From Strix aluco (taxonomy: Eukaryota; Chordata; Aves; Strigiformes; Strigidae), in the NCBI RefSeq assembly GCF_031877795.1, contig NC_133935.1, positions 73,178,303-73,242,302 of the forward strand: a stretch of DNA of 64,000 bases, in the 5' to 3' direction. Every line of letters starts with the position of its first letter. Position 1 is the first letter of the stretch. This document shows positions 48,401 to 58,211 of the stretch, in pieces. Both the position numbers and the translations under genes were made by a program. The notes beneath the pieces are model-generated. The model made no database searches, had not been told where the DNA came from, and worked only from the letters and a program-made list of their open reading frames with translations.

Positions 48401-51358
48401 GCTTTGTGGTTTGGAGAAACGCTGAGGGTCCAGGGGGCATGTGCAAGAGACAGAGGTGAAAAGTTCCACAGTGAGGTAGAGGACTGACTTCATCTCTGAG
48501 ACCCCGGCCCACGACCACCAGGAGACACTGCAGGCGCAACCAGTAGGAGACCAGGGCGGAGCATATGGAAATGACTTCTTAGAACTCATTATAATAAAAC
48601 CCGCCTTTTCAGAGAAAGTTTATGAATATGTATAGGCTTTTTTGAAACTATCATGACTATGTAACACTTCGTTGTATAAAGTCAAGACAAATTACCACGG
48701 TGGGGCTTGTGGTGGAGAGATCCCCCATGTGCCTCAGCGCTGAATAAAGATACCTACTTTACAACCTTACAGGTTGTGGAGTCGTGATTCCGCAAGTCAA
48801 AAGAAGATGGAAAACAGAAATTGCAACTCTAGGCTCCAAACCTACTCTGCTAATTAGAAGACAAAATCCCCAAACAGCCAGGAAGTTAAACATAAAACCA
48901 CAGTAAAATTTCACAACCTGTTGTGGAGCTACTTGTTAAAAGCATAAATGCTAATAATGTAAATACTGTAATATTGGCAAAGGTGTCTGCGGCAGAATGT
49001 TTTAGAGGGCTATAAAATTAAGGCCAGCATGAAAGAGGTGAATAGGGAAAAGATATTGTTTACAACCCTGGAACATTTCATTTTGTACCCCTTGTTATCA
49101 GGCAGCAAAGTTACAGCATAAAGGAGTTTCCTCTTTCCCCATCCTTGCACCCTTCAGAATATACTACCTATCTGACCCGTGGAACTTCAATGCCACAGGA
49201 CATTGTGTAGATCAGAAGTGTAAATAAGTTGAAAGGGAACAAACTAGTGGCTCTGTGGACCTTTGAGCCATATATATTGTCAGTTATATTCTTACTCATT
49301 TATTTTTACACACAAAGAATTATTCATGCTTTTTTAGAAGTTGAATTCCACTAATAGGAGAGTCTACCTGTGCTTCCCAATGTGACGTTTCTCTGTCACC
49401 GCTGTTCTGTTTGAATAATGCACCACAGTAAACAGCCAGTGCTAAAATAATGAAATATACTTCCCCTGCTGTTATATATTCACTTATGAAACCATCAATT
49501 CAGTGGTCTGAATAGATTAAATCGCCACACTTCACAGATCCTACACACCAATCTGACTAGCACGTTAGCAGTGCTCTCTTCATTCCTCCAGTTGCAGCCT
49601 ATGCTTGTGTGTTCCTTGTTACACTCTTCTACTGCAGCCACTTCATGCCAGCGGATCTGATTCGTTACTGTCACCTCTTCCCACATATTTCATACCACTT
49701 TTCTCTTTTGATTTACAGCTAGGACTCTGTACAACTACTTATACCCCTTCTTTTTGTATGTGTTCTGGTTATGTTTCTATACCATGCCTAAAGCCTTGCT
49801 TCTCCCCACCAACCCTAGCCATGCTTCAACTTTCTGGTCTCTTCTTGCCTTCTTGCTCTTTTTTATCACCATCTCAATATCTCAAGGAGACCATCAACAG
49901 CCCTTTCCACTCCAGGTAATTTGAAACCCTGGTTCAGTATCAGTCCTTGATTCCACCATATCAGTGTCTGGTCTATTTTTTTTTCACGTTCAGCAACCCT
50001 ATTATTTTTTTTAGAGACTAGAAAATTTTTCCTGGCAATGAGTGAAGTGTTCATCTCTGAAACACACAAGAAACAGCAATTGCTGGGAAAAGAATCTTAC
50101 TACCATCTCGTACTGGGTCTGGCTGGGATGGAGTTAAACCAATATTGATAATGCACCAGTGTTTTGGCTATTGCTGTACAGTACTTGCAGTGTCAAAACT
50201 TTCTCTTTTTCTCACTCTACCTCCCCCTGCCCCAAGCAAAGAAATTGGGAGTAGACACAGCTGGGAGAGCTGACCCAAACTGGCCCAAGGAATATTCCAT
50301 ACTGTATAACATCAAGCTCAGGAATAAAACTGGAGTGGTAGGGGAAGAAGAAAGTGGGTTGGGACATGGAAATTGTGTTCCAGGATGGCCACTGCTTGGA
50401 GACAGGCTGGGCATTGGTCTGCTGGTGTGGAGTGGGAAGTGATTGCCTTTGCATCACTTGGTTTTTTCTCCTTCTTTCCTTCACTTATTAAGCTGACTTT
50501 ATCTTGATCCATGAGTTCTTTTTGCTTTTGCTCTTCCCATTCTCTCCCTGTACTGCTGGCAGAGTGGAGAAGGAATGAGTGAGTAGCTGTGTGGGTACAC
50601 AGCTGCCAGCCAGCTATGTGTGGTCAACCCACCACACATCTGAATCAGTTTGGAGGCCCTGATTTCAGGTGGAGACAAGGTTTTCCACTATTTAATTTGA
50701 CACACTATTACAGGAATGTGCTTACTCTCACCTAGAATATTTTTATGGTTTTACAATCAATCAGATATAACAAAACTGTTAACGGAGGTCAAGTTGTGTG
50801 ACAGACTTCATTCACTTGGCCAATTTGGTTTATCACCACATAAAACATTCTGACAAGACAATGGTTTCTTAAAAAAAATACCTTTGTTTGTTGTAAATTC
50901 ACTGTCTCTAGCTTTTGCAGATCTCACAAAATCAGCTGCCACTATCATTGGTGTGTAGCACAAATCGCAACTGTATTTCCTAACCAAGGTTCTGAAAGCC
51001 AACCTGCAGACACATGAAAATTAAGAGATAAATAGTAAAGTAATTTTTCTGATTAGCTATTCTAAAATGCTGTTCTGACATGCAGTACTTTGGGGATGTC
51101 CGAGCATAATCGTAAGATAAAACATGTCCCATGTCTATCTCCATCTTAAATAAAGGAGAAAAAAGGTAATCATCCCTGTTTTTACAGTCAAGATAAACTT
51201 CCTCAGAGAAAATACACTGAAAATATAATTGACATGACAGTTACTTACTTTGAATAGCGGACCATAGGGGCACATATTTTTACAACTTGCCCAGAATGAA
51301 ACAAATCCATGGGATCTTTTAGTTGGCATTGTTTAGTTTCTATGATGTCACCAATCAT
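42229..51358 (-). CDS. DUS4L: DUS4L, tRNA-dihydrouridine synthase 4-like, complete coding sequence in six exons
   Basis: FMN-dependent enzyme family that reduces specific uridines of tRNA to dihydrouridine using NAD(P)H. Exons in transcript order are 51358-51249, 51003-50882, 46931-46814, 45349-45227, 44298-44072 and 42476-42229 (110, 122, 118, 123, 227 and 248 nt). They total 948 nt, giving 315 aa; human is 317. Visible family motifs are CAPMVRYS at the barrel start, CDLCYTPMIVAADF, LIVQFAA, NCGCPQR with the expected catalytic Cys114, SIKIR, TVHGR (182-186), VANGDI (212-217) and GIMVARGLLANP (234-245), then the C-terminal helical domain. An in-frame TAA two codons upstream supports the start. 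It is head-to-head with COG5 and upstream of BCAP29 on the same strand. Confidence 0.96.
42477..44071 (-). other. DUS4L: DUS4L intron, 1.6 kb
   Basis: AT-rich unique sequence. Nothing recognised. Confidence 0.8.
44072..44298 (-). CDS. DUS4L: DUS4L fifth coding exon
   Basis: IHEDLKRTVDLCQKAEATGV, SWITVHGR (flavin/tRNA site region), RHQPVHYDAIKII, VANGDI. Acceptor AATTTTAG|GATC, donor GCAGATG|GTAAGA. Confidence 0.95.
44299..45226 (-). other. DUS4L: DUS4L intron, 0.9 kb
   Basis: AT-rich unique sequence. Nothing recognised. Confidence 0.8.
45227..45349 (-). CDS. DUS4L: DUS4L fourth coding exon
   Basis: (R)WAMSEGYGACLINKPELVR then DMVRHVRNQIDNPRFSVSIK. Acceptor CTTTAAAG|ATGG, donor AAAATAAG|GTAGGT. 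Confidence 0.95.
45350..46813 (-). other. DUS4L: DUS4L intron, 1.5 kb
   Basis: AT-rich unique sequence. Nothing recognised. Confidence 0.8.
46814..46931 (-). CDS. DUS4L: DUS4L third coding exon (catalytic cysteine)
   Basis: (G)DHPLIVQFAAKEAQVLCDA then ARIVCPFADGIDLNCGCPQ. It carries the DUS signature NxGCP with Cys114. Acceptor TTGGAGTAG|GTGA, donor TCAGAG|GTAAGG. Confidence 0.95.
47019..47126 (+). mobile_element. Short CR1 3' tail
   Basis: Contains tggacaaccggctctaggtg, accctgcttgagcaggtggg, acagaggtcctcccaaactc and the terminal ttgtgattctgtga, which is the standard CR1 3' end. Only about 108 bp is present, with strong 5' truncation. Confidence 0.88.
48320..48794 (+). mobile_element. Solo LTR, plus orientation, second family
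   Basis: 475 bp starting TGTGTAAGGG and ending ATTCCGCA, flanked by agtcat (48314-48319) and agtcaa (48795-48800), a 6-bp duplication with one mismatch. TATAAA at 48675-48680 and AATAAA at 48743-48748 are followed by a short U5-like end (caggttgtggagtcgtgatt). There is no internal retroviral sequence. Boundaries rest on the TG...CA ends plus the imperfect duplication, so an offset of one base is possible. Confidence 0.75.
50109..50636 (+). mobile_element. ERVL-type solo LTR, plus orientation
   Basis: 528 bp beginning cgtactgggtctggctggga (first base changed from the usual TG) and ending caacccaccaca. It has a perfect 5-bp target duplication CATCT (50104-50108 and 50637-50641), as expected for ERVL. 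Internal landmarks of this avian LTR group are present: ggatggagttaa, gagctgacccaaactggccc, aaggaatattccatactgta and gcttattaagctgact-like text. No internal region is present. Confidence 0.88.
50882..51003 (-). CDS. DUS4L: DUS4L second coding exon (residues 37-78)
   Basis: LAFRTLVRKYSCDLCYTPMI then VAADFVRSAKARDSEFTTNK, nearly identical to human. Acceptor GTCTGCAG|GTTG, donor AACAAAG|GTATTT. Confidence 0.96.
51249..51358 (-). CDS. DUS4L: DUS4L first coding exon (residues 1-36)
   Basis: MIGDIIETKQCQLKDPMDLF then HSGQVVKICAPMVRYS; human has DPIEMFHSGQLVKVCAPMVRYSK. Donor TATTCAAA|GTAAGT with the split at AA|G. The exon probably begins at 51383 after the acceptor TTTTTTCAG|ATG. Confidence 0.93.
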
Positions 51359-51383
51359 GTATAATTAACAATTCTTTTAGCAT

Positions 51384-52064
51384 CTGAAAAAACAAACAGT
51401 GTTCGCGTGTAAGTAATTCAGCTATTTCTCATACGCCACGCAGCAAAGCATTAGAGCTTAAACTGGACTTGCTCTTTGGTAAAGCATCGCGCAAGAAGTC
51501 TGTCACTGACACAGCATCAGAACAAGCCTTCTGCCACCACCAGCTATGACCACCGGCCCTGCGCCCGGCGTCCCGCTGTAATTTATAGTACCCTCGTCGT
51601 AACACCCTCGTGTTTTCATTCCTTGCGGCACAGACCGTTCAGGGTGGGAAGGAGGTTTCCAGCCCAGCCCCGCAGCGCAGGCCCGGCTCCGAGGCCGGTC
51701 TCGGGGGTCAGGGCAGCCCCTGCCCTGCCCCACAGGCCTTACGCTGAAAGTCTCCCCCCACGTCCAGCGAGCACCGCCCCTGCTTCAGCCTAGGCCCGGC
51801 GTCTCTCGTCCTCCCGCTCCAGCTCCCTCCGCCTCTCCCCGCACGGCGGGGGCTGCGGCCCGACCACCCCGGCCTGCGCTAGCTCCCGCGCGGCGGTGCC
51901 TGCCGGGTGCCGGGGGCGCGGGCCCGAGGAGCGCCGCGCTGCCGCCGCCGCCGCCCCGGCACACCCGGCTGCCGCCGCCCCTCCCTGCGGCCAGGCCGCG
52001 CTGCTGGTCCCCGCCGGGCTCCCGGATCGCTGCCGGCCCCCGCCCGGCCCGGTCCCGCGCTCAC
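51384..52064 (-). other. DUS4L: DUS4L 5' UTR intron (candidate)
   Basis: Inferred between a donor CACGTG|GTGAGC (exon end 52065) and the acceptor TTTTTTCAG at 51384. Its GC content rises steeply from about 51640 into the CpG island. No other element seen. Confidence 0.5.
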
Positions 52065-52193
52065 CACGTGCGCGAGCGCCCCGCCGCCAACGCCGCCCGC
52101 CCGCGGGGCGGCCCCGTTCCGTCGCGCTCCTTCGCCATCATCGCCGCGCGCCGCCGCCCGGGAGTGACGCGCGGGCTCCCGGCACCTGCCAGC

Positions 52194-52266
52194 ATGGAGG
52201 AGGCGGGGGCGGGCGGCGGCGCGGCCCCGGCCCCGGCCCCGGCCCTCGCTGAGCTGCTGGCGGACG
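52194..52266 (+). CDS. COG5: COG5 first coding exon (residues 1-24)
   Basis: [20 protein letters not shown] then LLAD and G of the next codon. Donor GCGGACG|GTGAGG. Divergent from human apart from the closing ELLxD motif. Contains a short GGCCCC repeat at 52223-52245 encoding Ala-Pro. Confidence 0.88.
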
Positions 52267-55200
52267 GTGAGGCGCGGCCGTTGGCGGCGGGGCGGGCGGG
52301 GACGCGCCGCTCGCTCGGCGCGGGCGAGGGGCAGCGCCTGACTGTGACCCCGCCGGCGGGGCCACGTCGCGGGTCGCCGGCGGCCCTGAGAAGACGGAGG
52401 GTCTTTGGCAAGGGCTGGGCGGGCAGAGCCAGGGAGGAGGTGCCGGTGAACCCCTGTGCTGTCAAGTCACGGAAAGTTTCGGCGCCCGAGGGACGGCAGG
52501 CGCTGGGGACTGCCGCTGAGCCTCCCCCTCCTCGGGGAGGGCAGCTCCCGCCGCTGGCGGGGGGTCCTGGTGGCGCGGTCCGGCGAGGCGGCGTGTTCAC
52601 CTGTGGTCGGTTGCTCCTAAAGGGGGGAAAAAAAAAAAAAGGGCACTGAAAGGGGGGAGACGAAGGTGCTTGGTAATACCAGCGTGCGCTGCCTGCAAAC
52701 TCGGAACTTGATCCAGAGTCATCACTGCAGTATCATTTCTTATTTTAGTATTTACAGCCAATACCGCTGTAAGAGTCTGTGATGATTTCATGAAGTTGTT
52801 CTCATGCCACTTCGATCCTCAGTGATTTGAAGGTGGCTGGTGTGTGTTTGATTATGGTACAACCTCAACGGCCTCACTCTGCTTACACTGTAAAGTTTGA
52901 AGAAGAAGATATGGATACTTTTTAGTGTATTCTACTCAAGAAGAGGCTGTGGTGAATAAAGGAACATGTGTCTTTTTCACCATTTACGCCCCACGCCACT
53001 CCCCCCAGTCATCAGCTCCAAACTTGTTTCTCTTGATTGTGGTCTCTTCTCAAATCAGTGTCTCGTGTATATTATGCAATGTAGCAAACATATGCTGTTA
53101 CATTTGTAGAATGTGAAAGTCAGAGAAGTGTATGCTTTAGGTCCATAAATATTATTAAACTGTTTTGAAGTATGAAGGTAAAATCTAAATCTTTTTCAGA
53201 ATGTTATGCTGACTTCTTCAGAGAAGACTTTGATGTGAAAGCTTATACTTCCCAGTCTATCCATCAGGCTGTGATAGCTGAGCAACTGGCAAAACTTGCC
53301 CAAGGTATCAGTCAGTTGGATAAAGAGCTTCATTTACAAGTAAGTTTAAAGCATACCTGTTATTCTGGAGTGGTTGATACAAAGTAGTCAAAAGTTTAGT
53401 AATCTTAAGATCTTGTTGCTTCTGAAATTGCCCAGTGTATTCTGCAAGCAGTAACTAAAGGTACAGCTTGCAGCAAAATGAGTTGTGAATCTGACACTTA
53501 ACTCCGTCAAGCCCACACTTAATGCTCCTACCAAGAAGCCACATACTGCTTTGCTTTCAGTTCCTGCAGCCAATCTCTGTATGGATGGAGGTTCCACTCT
53601 TCCTTGTAAGGATGTTCCCTGACTCCAAATTATCATGTCAGCTATCAGAAACTCTGGCCTGTGTTTTGTGATGACAATTGTGAGAAGATAGGGAATGGTT
53701 TAACTTGCACCCTTTCACCCTGTGCTGGAGAGTAGCCTTGGCTCTAAGGCTTACCTTTAGCTGGGCGAATATAAGCTATGTTAACACACCTCCACACCTT
53801 TAGAAGGGCTTTTGAGTTTGGATAGTAGAAGGCTTTTTGATAAAATCTATGCAGACACCACAAATCCACAGTGGACCTTGCAGTGAGAACTCATGCTAAT
53901 TTTGTGTGTAGTTTCAGAACCTGCTTCCTCCCACTCCCTGCCCCAATTAGTAAATTCTTTGGGAACTAGTTTCTAAATGTTGTAAATAGAAAAGAAACTA
54001 TTTAAAATGTGAATATACATTATTACTGTGTTATTAATAAGCTTACCTTTACAATTACTATTATATATGAGGGAGCGTTGAAATGTGATTACTCTGCTGG
54101 CTTTAATTAAGATGTCAGCTACGCTGCAGTCACTGACCCTCTCTTCGTTCTGAGCTTGTCGCTTCTGTGAATTAAAATGTGCTCTGAAATCCCTTTCATC
54201 TTTAAGGTGTGACTGCTTTTTCCTGTGTCTGCCTAACGTAGGGGTGATGATATTTTAAGGCCTAACGTAGGAATGATGATGATGATATATTAATATTCCT
54301 TTCAGGCACACGTACCCATTTTTCTGAGTTGATTTCTCTATTCTGTTTCTTTTAAGGTTGTTGCAAGACATGAAGACCTATTGGCCCAAGCAACTGGAAT
54401 TGAATCCCTGGAAGGTAAATACTGTTGTGTTTTGCTTGCTAATTCTTATGATGGAGGAAGCACTTTTAATATCTGTGCAGGGAACATCGTTTGCTGCCAA
54501 CTTTGGCCCCTAATGTTAAGCTTCCAAGGAGTAACATATGGCAGCTTTTTTTTGATGTCAGTAGATGGAGCTCCAGGGAGAAGATTTGGCTGATACTTCT
54601 CTGGCATAAATGCTTTGTAGGAAAATGTATTTTGGTAGTCAGTTCTGAGCAACTTTAGCAATTAAGTCTTTTTGATCTTTTAATATATTTTTCTAAATAA
54701 GCCTAATTTTGTTGCAACATTAGCTGGTACCTGTTGCTGTAAGTACCAAGTTTGTGCATATGCACGTGTTACATCGTTTGCGAATCTTTAACCAAAGAGG
54801 CTTTAACACATAATCTTAATTGCACTGAGATATTTTTTTCTTAGTAAGGGACTACTAAGTTAAATACATACCTTTGTGTTATTCCACTGTTTGGGAACTA
54901 CTCCGCTGCCATGAGACCCCGCCTGGAGTACTGTGTTCAGCTCTGGGGCCCCCAACATAAGAAGGACATGGACCTGCTCGAGAGGATCCAGAGGAGGGAC
55001 GTGAAGATGATCAGGGGGCTGGAGCACCTCCACTATGAGGACAGGCTGAGAGAGTTGGGGTTGTTCAGCCCGGAGAAGAGAAGGGGAGACTCAGGGAGTA
55101 TAGTGATAGGATGAGGGGTAATGAGTTTTAAACTGAAAGAGGGTACATTTAGATTAGATGTAAGGAAGAAGTTCTTCACTGTGAGGGTGGTCAGACACTG

Positions 55201-58200
55201 GAATAGGTCACCCAGAGAAGCTGTGGCTGCCCCCTCCCTGGATATCTTCAAGGCCAGGTTGGACGGGGCTTTGAGCAACCTGCTCTAGTGGAAGGTGTCC
55301 CTGCCCATGGCAGGGGGGTTGGAACTAGATGATCTTTAAGGTCCCTTCCAACCCAAACCATTCTATGACTCTATGATTTTAACATAAACTGCTGACTTTC
55401 AAAGGCCTTATTTAGGAGCCATTGAATCTATACAGAAAAATGGTTGCAGTATATTATTCTTGTGCCAGTAAGTCATTAGACCTGCCATTTGTCACTTGCT
55501 GGGAACTTGATATGGTTTTGGTTTTTTTTTTTTGTGCAGAAAAATATTTACCTCTATAACGTGCTAATTTGCGTATACTGTGGGATCCAAGCATATCCTC
55601 TTTTCCCCTTCTGTTTTGTGACTTGCTAAGTAATTTTTCTTTGTTCCTTCTTCTGCTTCCAGATTTTGACATAACCAGAGAGTTTCTGGTTACTGACAGT
55701 TATAGTATCTTCTTAGTCTTTGGAACTTGTTCAATCCAGTATTCGATTGTTAGCCTATGCATATAGCTACAACAATAAAGAACTGCCTATTTAATCTAGC
55801 AATGGTAGCCCCTGAATAGCTTTTTAAACAGTTGGAAAATTAAGCATAGGAAGACTGGAATCTATGTTCATCCTCCAAATAAGAAGTAGATAGGATTCTG
55901 TCATCAGTCTTGTGATTGATAAATACATCCCAGTCACGATCTTCAGCAATTTGTGCTCAGTGGAATTGTGTTTTCTGAAATCATGGTTGTTTCTGAAGGC
56001 ATTCCTTCCTAAAATTGCTCTGAGGAAAGAATGAAGTACTTCAAAACAACTGTTCAGTTATAAAACATTTCTATAAGGCAGATGTACTAATTATGCATGT
56101 TTTACAGCTAATAACACAAAGTAAAAATAAAATCTATTTCACCTTAAATTTGTTGAAATGTCTCCATTTACTTAGGGTTATGCTCTTTAAGAGGCCTTTT
56201 CTGTGTGTGAGGGAAGGAGAAGCATGTAGAGGTTCTAATCCTGAAAAGCATTTGATACTTCAGACTGACGTTTCTACTGATGTCTCCAGTTGTCAGGAAA
56301 AACAAAAGCCTATGCACACAAAGATGATGTTTTAAGTTTTGCAAAACTTTCTCATCTCTTCCCTGCTTGTGCGACACGTGATATATGGTCACTGTAGAGA
56401 AACACTGAGTCAGGATTCATAAGAAAAAGAAAAGATGGATGTCAGCAGAAATTTTGACTACAAAGTAAGAAATGCATAGCTCTTGGTATGTTTATCAAGA
56501 AAGTTAGTAAGTGAAGATTATGGAACTCATTCACAAGGATGCACAATCATTAGGATGTGCAAAAGTGAATCTCATGAAACGTTTCAAATTGATATACTCA
56601 GCTTGTAGAGTCCTTTCTTTTTTAGGTCCACGCACTTTTTTAATGGTACACTCATCTGGTGTACATACTCTTTTCTATCTGTAAGTAGCTCAAGACAGGC
56701 TAAATAGTATCATCCCCTATCTTATACAGCAGATGGGGAGGGTAGATTGCCATTTCACCCATCCTAATTCTGCCTTCTGGCAAGAGGAGTGCTATATGCT
56801 TTGTAGCAATGTCACAGCCATAGATGTAGCAATGTTATGCTGCTGGCCCTCCCCCATTATTGCAATGTAGCATAGAAAATTCAGCTTATTTTGCCAACTT
56901 TTCACTGTATCTCATATCTTCATCCTCTGGTGCGTGAGAATTGCATGCCTACCATTCCATGTATAAATGTCAGAGAACGCCCAAGTCTGTCCCCAAGCCA
57001 AGTTAATAATTCTGAAATATGGAGAAGATAGGAGTTTGAATATTTATATAAAATATGTGAGATATGGTCCTAGTACAGGACAAGCTGAACAAAACTATTA
57101 GCAGTAGTTCTATTAATCTTCCATCTTACTGTATCATATTGCAGTTTTATCCAATTTGATGATGACATGCTTGTAAACAGGGCTTTACAAAAACTTATGT
57201 TTGGGAATGCTAACAATAACTGGAACAAAAATAATTTCATCGGCCTGGGTTTGTATAACTTAATTAAATTCTCAGCAGGCTGATTCCATATTGCAAAAAA
57301 TGACTGCTACCCTTGACTACTTTGCAATTTAACAAGAAAAGAACAAACATGCTTGTGGGCTTTCTTTGTACTGCTTTGCCAAACTAATCTGGAACAAACA
57401 TGATTAGGGTAGTTTGCTCTGTTTGTAATCTAAATTAGATGACCTCACAACATTGATACTTCTTGCTAAAGATGCTTATGCACGGGAAGAAAACCTTGAA
57501 ATAGAATTGGTTATCTTCTCAGTCCTCTTTGTCTGTTGTTTTCTGTGAAGTGTCTAGTTACTATGTTAAATAAATAGTGTTAAATAGGTTACGCCATTTT
57601 TGTATATCATGTTCAGGTGTTCGTACCAGGTTATAAGCCTTTGAACAGCAGTCCTGATCATCATTCTCTTAGAAAGCAACATCTACTCTAAATATTATTT
57701 GAAACTTAACATATGATGGATTTCAGAGTGGTATTTCTTCTGTAGGTTTGTGTTCTCTACCAATAAATTTTCTGTAACATTCAGTAAGCGACCTATTACC
57801 TGCTCAGTTTATTTCCAAATATGCTGTGTTTTTTTATTAATTTCAATCTGTTTGAATGCTTTGTTATAAAGGGGGAAATTGTGGTTTTTTTATGCTGAAG
57901 TAGTCTGCAGTAGTTACTATGATTTGAAGAGTAGTTCTTTCTATAATTGACAAGTGTTCCGTGTAAAAAATCTGCTTATTTTGCAGGTGTCCTCCAAATG
58001 ATGCAGACTAGAATCGGTGCTCTACAAAGTACTGTTGATAGGTATGCTGTTCATTATGTAATTAGAAAGTATACATTCTTAATTGTTCTATCATGTTATT
58101 TATTAATACCGCTATAAATAAAATTCTCTTCTTATTTTTAGAATTAGAGTCAAAATTGTTGACCCCTACAACAAAATAGTGTCTCGCACAGCTCAGCTAG

Positions 58201-58211
58201 CAAAACTTCAA
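52194..58211 (+). CDS. COG5: COG5, conserved oligomeric Golgi complex subunit 5, 5' part, five exons, gene continues past right edge
   Basis: COG5 belongs to lobe B of the COG tethering complex, which acts in retrograde vesicle traffic within the Golgi. Exons are 52194-52266, 53200-53339, 54357-54414, 57987-58041 and 58142-58211 (73, 140, 58, 55 and 70 nt), joining in frame to 132 codons. The protein reads MEEAGAGGG (variable Ala/Pro start), [72 protein letters not shown] and [15 protein letters not shown], almost identical to human COG5 from the second exon on. The next expected exon (human VACDLLRRIIRIL) was not found before 64000. The ATG is in the context CAGCATGG. The upstream frame is open to at least 52068 but has no ATG there. 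Confidence 0.95.
52223..52245 (+). repeat. GGCCCC hexanucleotide repeat, about 3.8 copies, coding
   Basis: Perfect repeat of GGCCCC within the COG5 first exon, translated as alternating Ala and Pro. Confidence 0.9.
52267..53199 (+). other. COG5: COG5 intron, 0.9 kb
   Basis: Starts inside the CpG island and turns AT-rich after about 52640, where there is an A run. Nothing else recognised. Confidence 0.8.
53200..53339 (+). CDS. COG5: COG5 second exon (residues 25-71)
   Basis: (E)[19 protein letters not shown] then [16 protein letters not shown] and [11 protein letters not shown]. Acceptor CTTTTTCAG|AATG, donor TTACAA|GTAAGT. Confidence 0.96.
53340..54356 (+). other. COG5: COG5 intron, 1.0 kb
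   Basis: AT-rich. An imperfect tandem duplication of about 29 bp (gcctaacgtagg...tgatgat) lies at 54231-54285, followed by ATGATG repeats. Nothing else recognised. Confidence 0.8.
54357..54414 (+). CDS. COG5: COG5 third exon (residues 72-90)
   Basis: [19 protein letters not shown], identical to human over these 19 residues. Acceptor TCTTTTAAG|GTTG, donor TGGAAG|GTAAAT. Confidence 0.96.
54415..57986 (+). other. COG5: COG5 intron, 3.6 kb, contains a CR1
   Basis: A CR1 copy lies at 54903-55378. The rest is unique AT-rich sequence. Confidence 0.8.
54903..55378 (+). mobile_element. CR1 LINE 3' fragment
   Basis: End of ORF2 ([46 protein letters not shown]) and the 3' region with ggttggaactagatgatctt, aaggtcccttccaacccaaa and ttctatgactctatgatttt. 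It is internally shortened after GDS. It is less degraded than the copy in the BCAP29 intron. Same orientation as COG5. Confidence 0.92.
57987..58041 (+). CDS. COG5: COG5 fourth exon (residues 91-108)
   Basis: (G)[17 protein letters not shown]. Acceptor TTTTGCAG|GTGT, donor GTTGATAG|GTATGC. A 55-nt micro-exon, not visible as an ORF. Confidence 0.95.
58142..58211 (+). CDS. COG5: COG5 fifth exon (residues 109-132)
   Basis: (R)[19 protein letters not shown] then AKLQ. Acceptor ATTTTTAG|AATT, donor CTTCAA|GTAAGT. Separated from the previous exon by only 100 bp. Confidence 0.95.

Larger units (their letters stand above)
46932..50881 (-). other. DUS4L: DUS4L intron, 3.95 kb, with three retroelement insertions
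   Basis: Holds a CR1 tail (47019-47126), a solo LTR (48320-48794) and an ERVL-type solo LTR (50109-50636). All are antisense to DUS4L. The remainder is unique. Confidence 0.85.
51640..52600. promoter_or_regulatory. CpG island, shared DUS4L/COG5 bidirectional promoter
   Basis: Dense CpG block separating head-to-head genes. The COG5 ATG is at 52194 on plus. The likely DUS4L exon 1 donor is at 52065 on minus, so both start sites must lie within or across about 130 bp. An E-box CACGTG lies at 52065-52070, overlapping the donor, and a CRE-like TGACGC at 52165-52170. Several long ORFs on both strands are composition artefacts. Confidence 0.8.

Noticed and set aside
52061-52649. Long ORFs on both strands around the COG5 start
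   Set aside because: Only the 73-nt segment from 52194 to 52266 splices to conserved COG5 sequence. The rest is CpG-island composition and runs through a consensus donor.
52770-52830. Possible C/D box snoRNA (gtgatga motif) in the first COG5 intron
   Set aside because: No matching D box CTGA at a suitable distance and no terminal stem.
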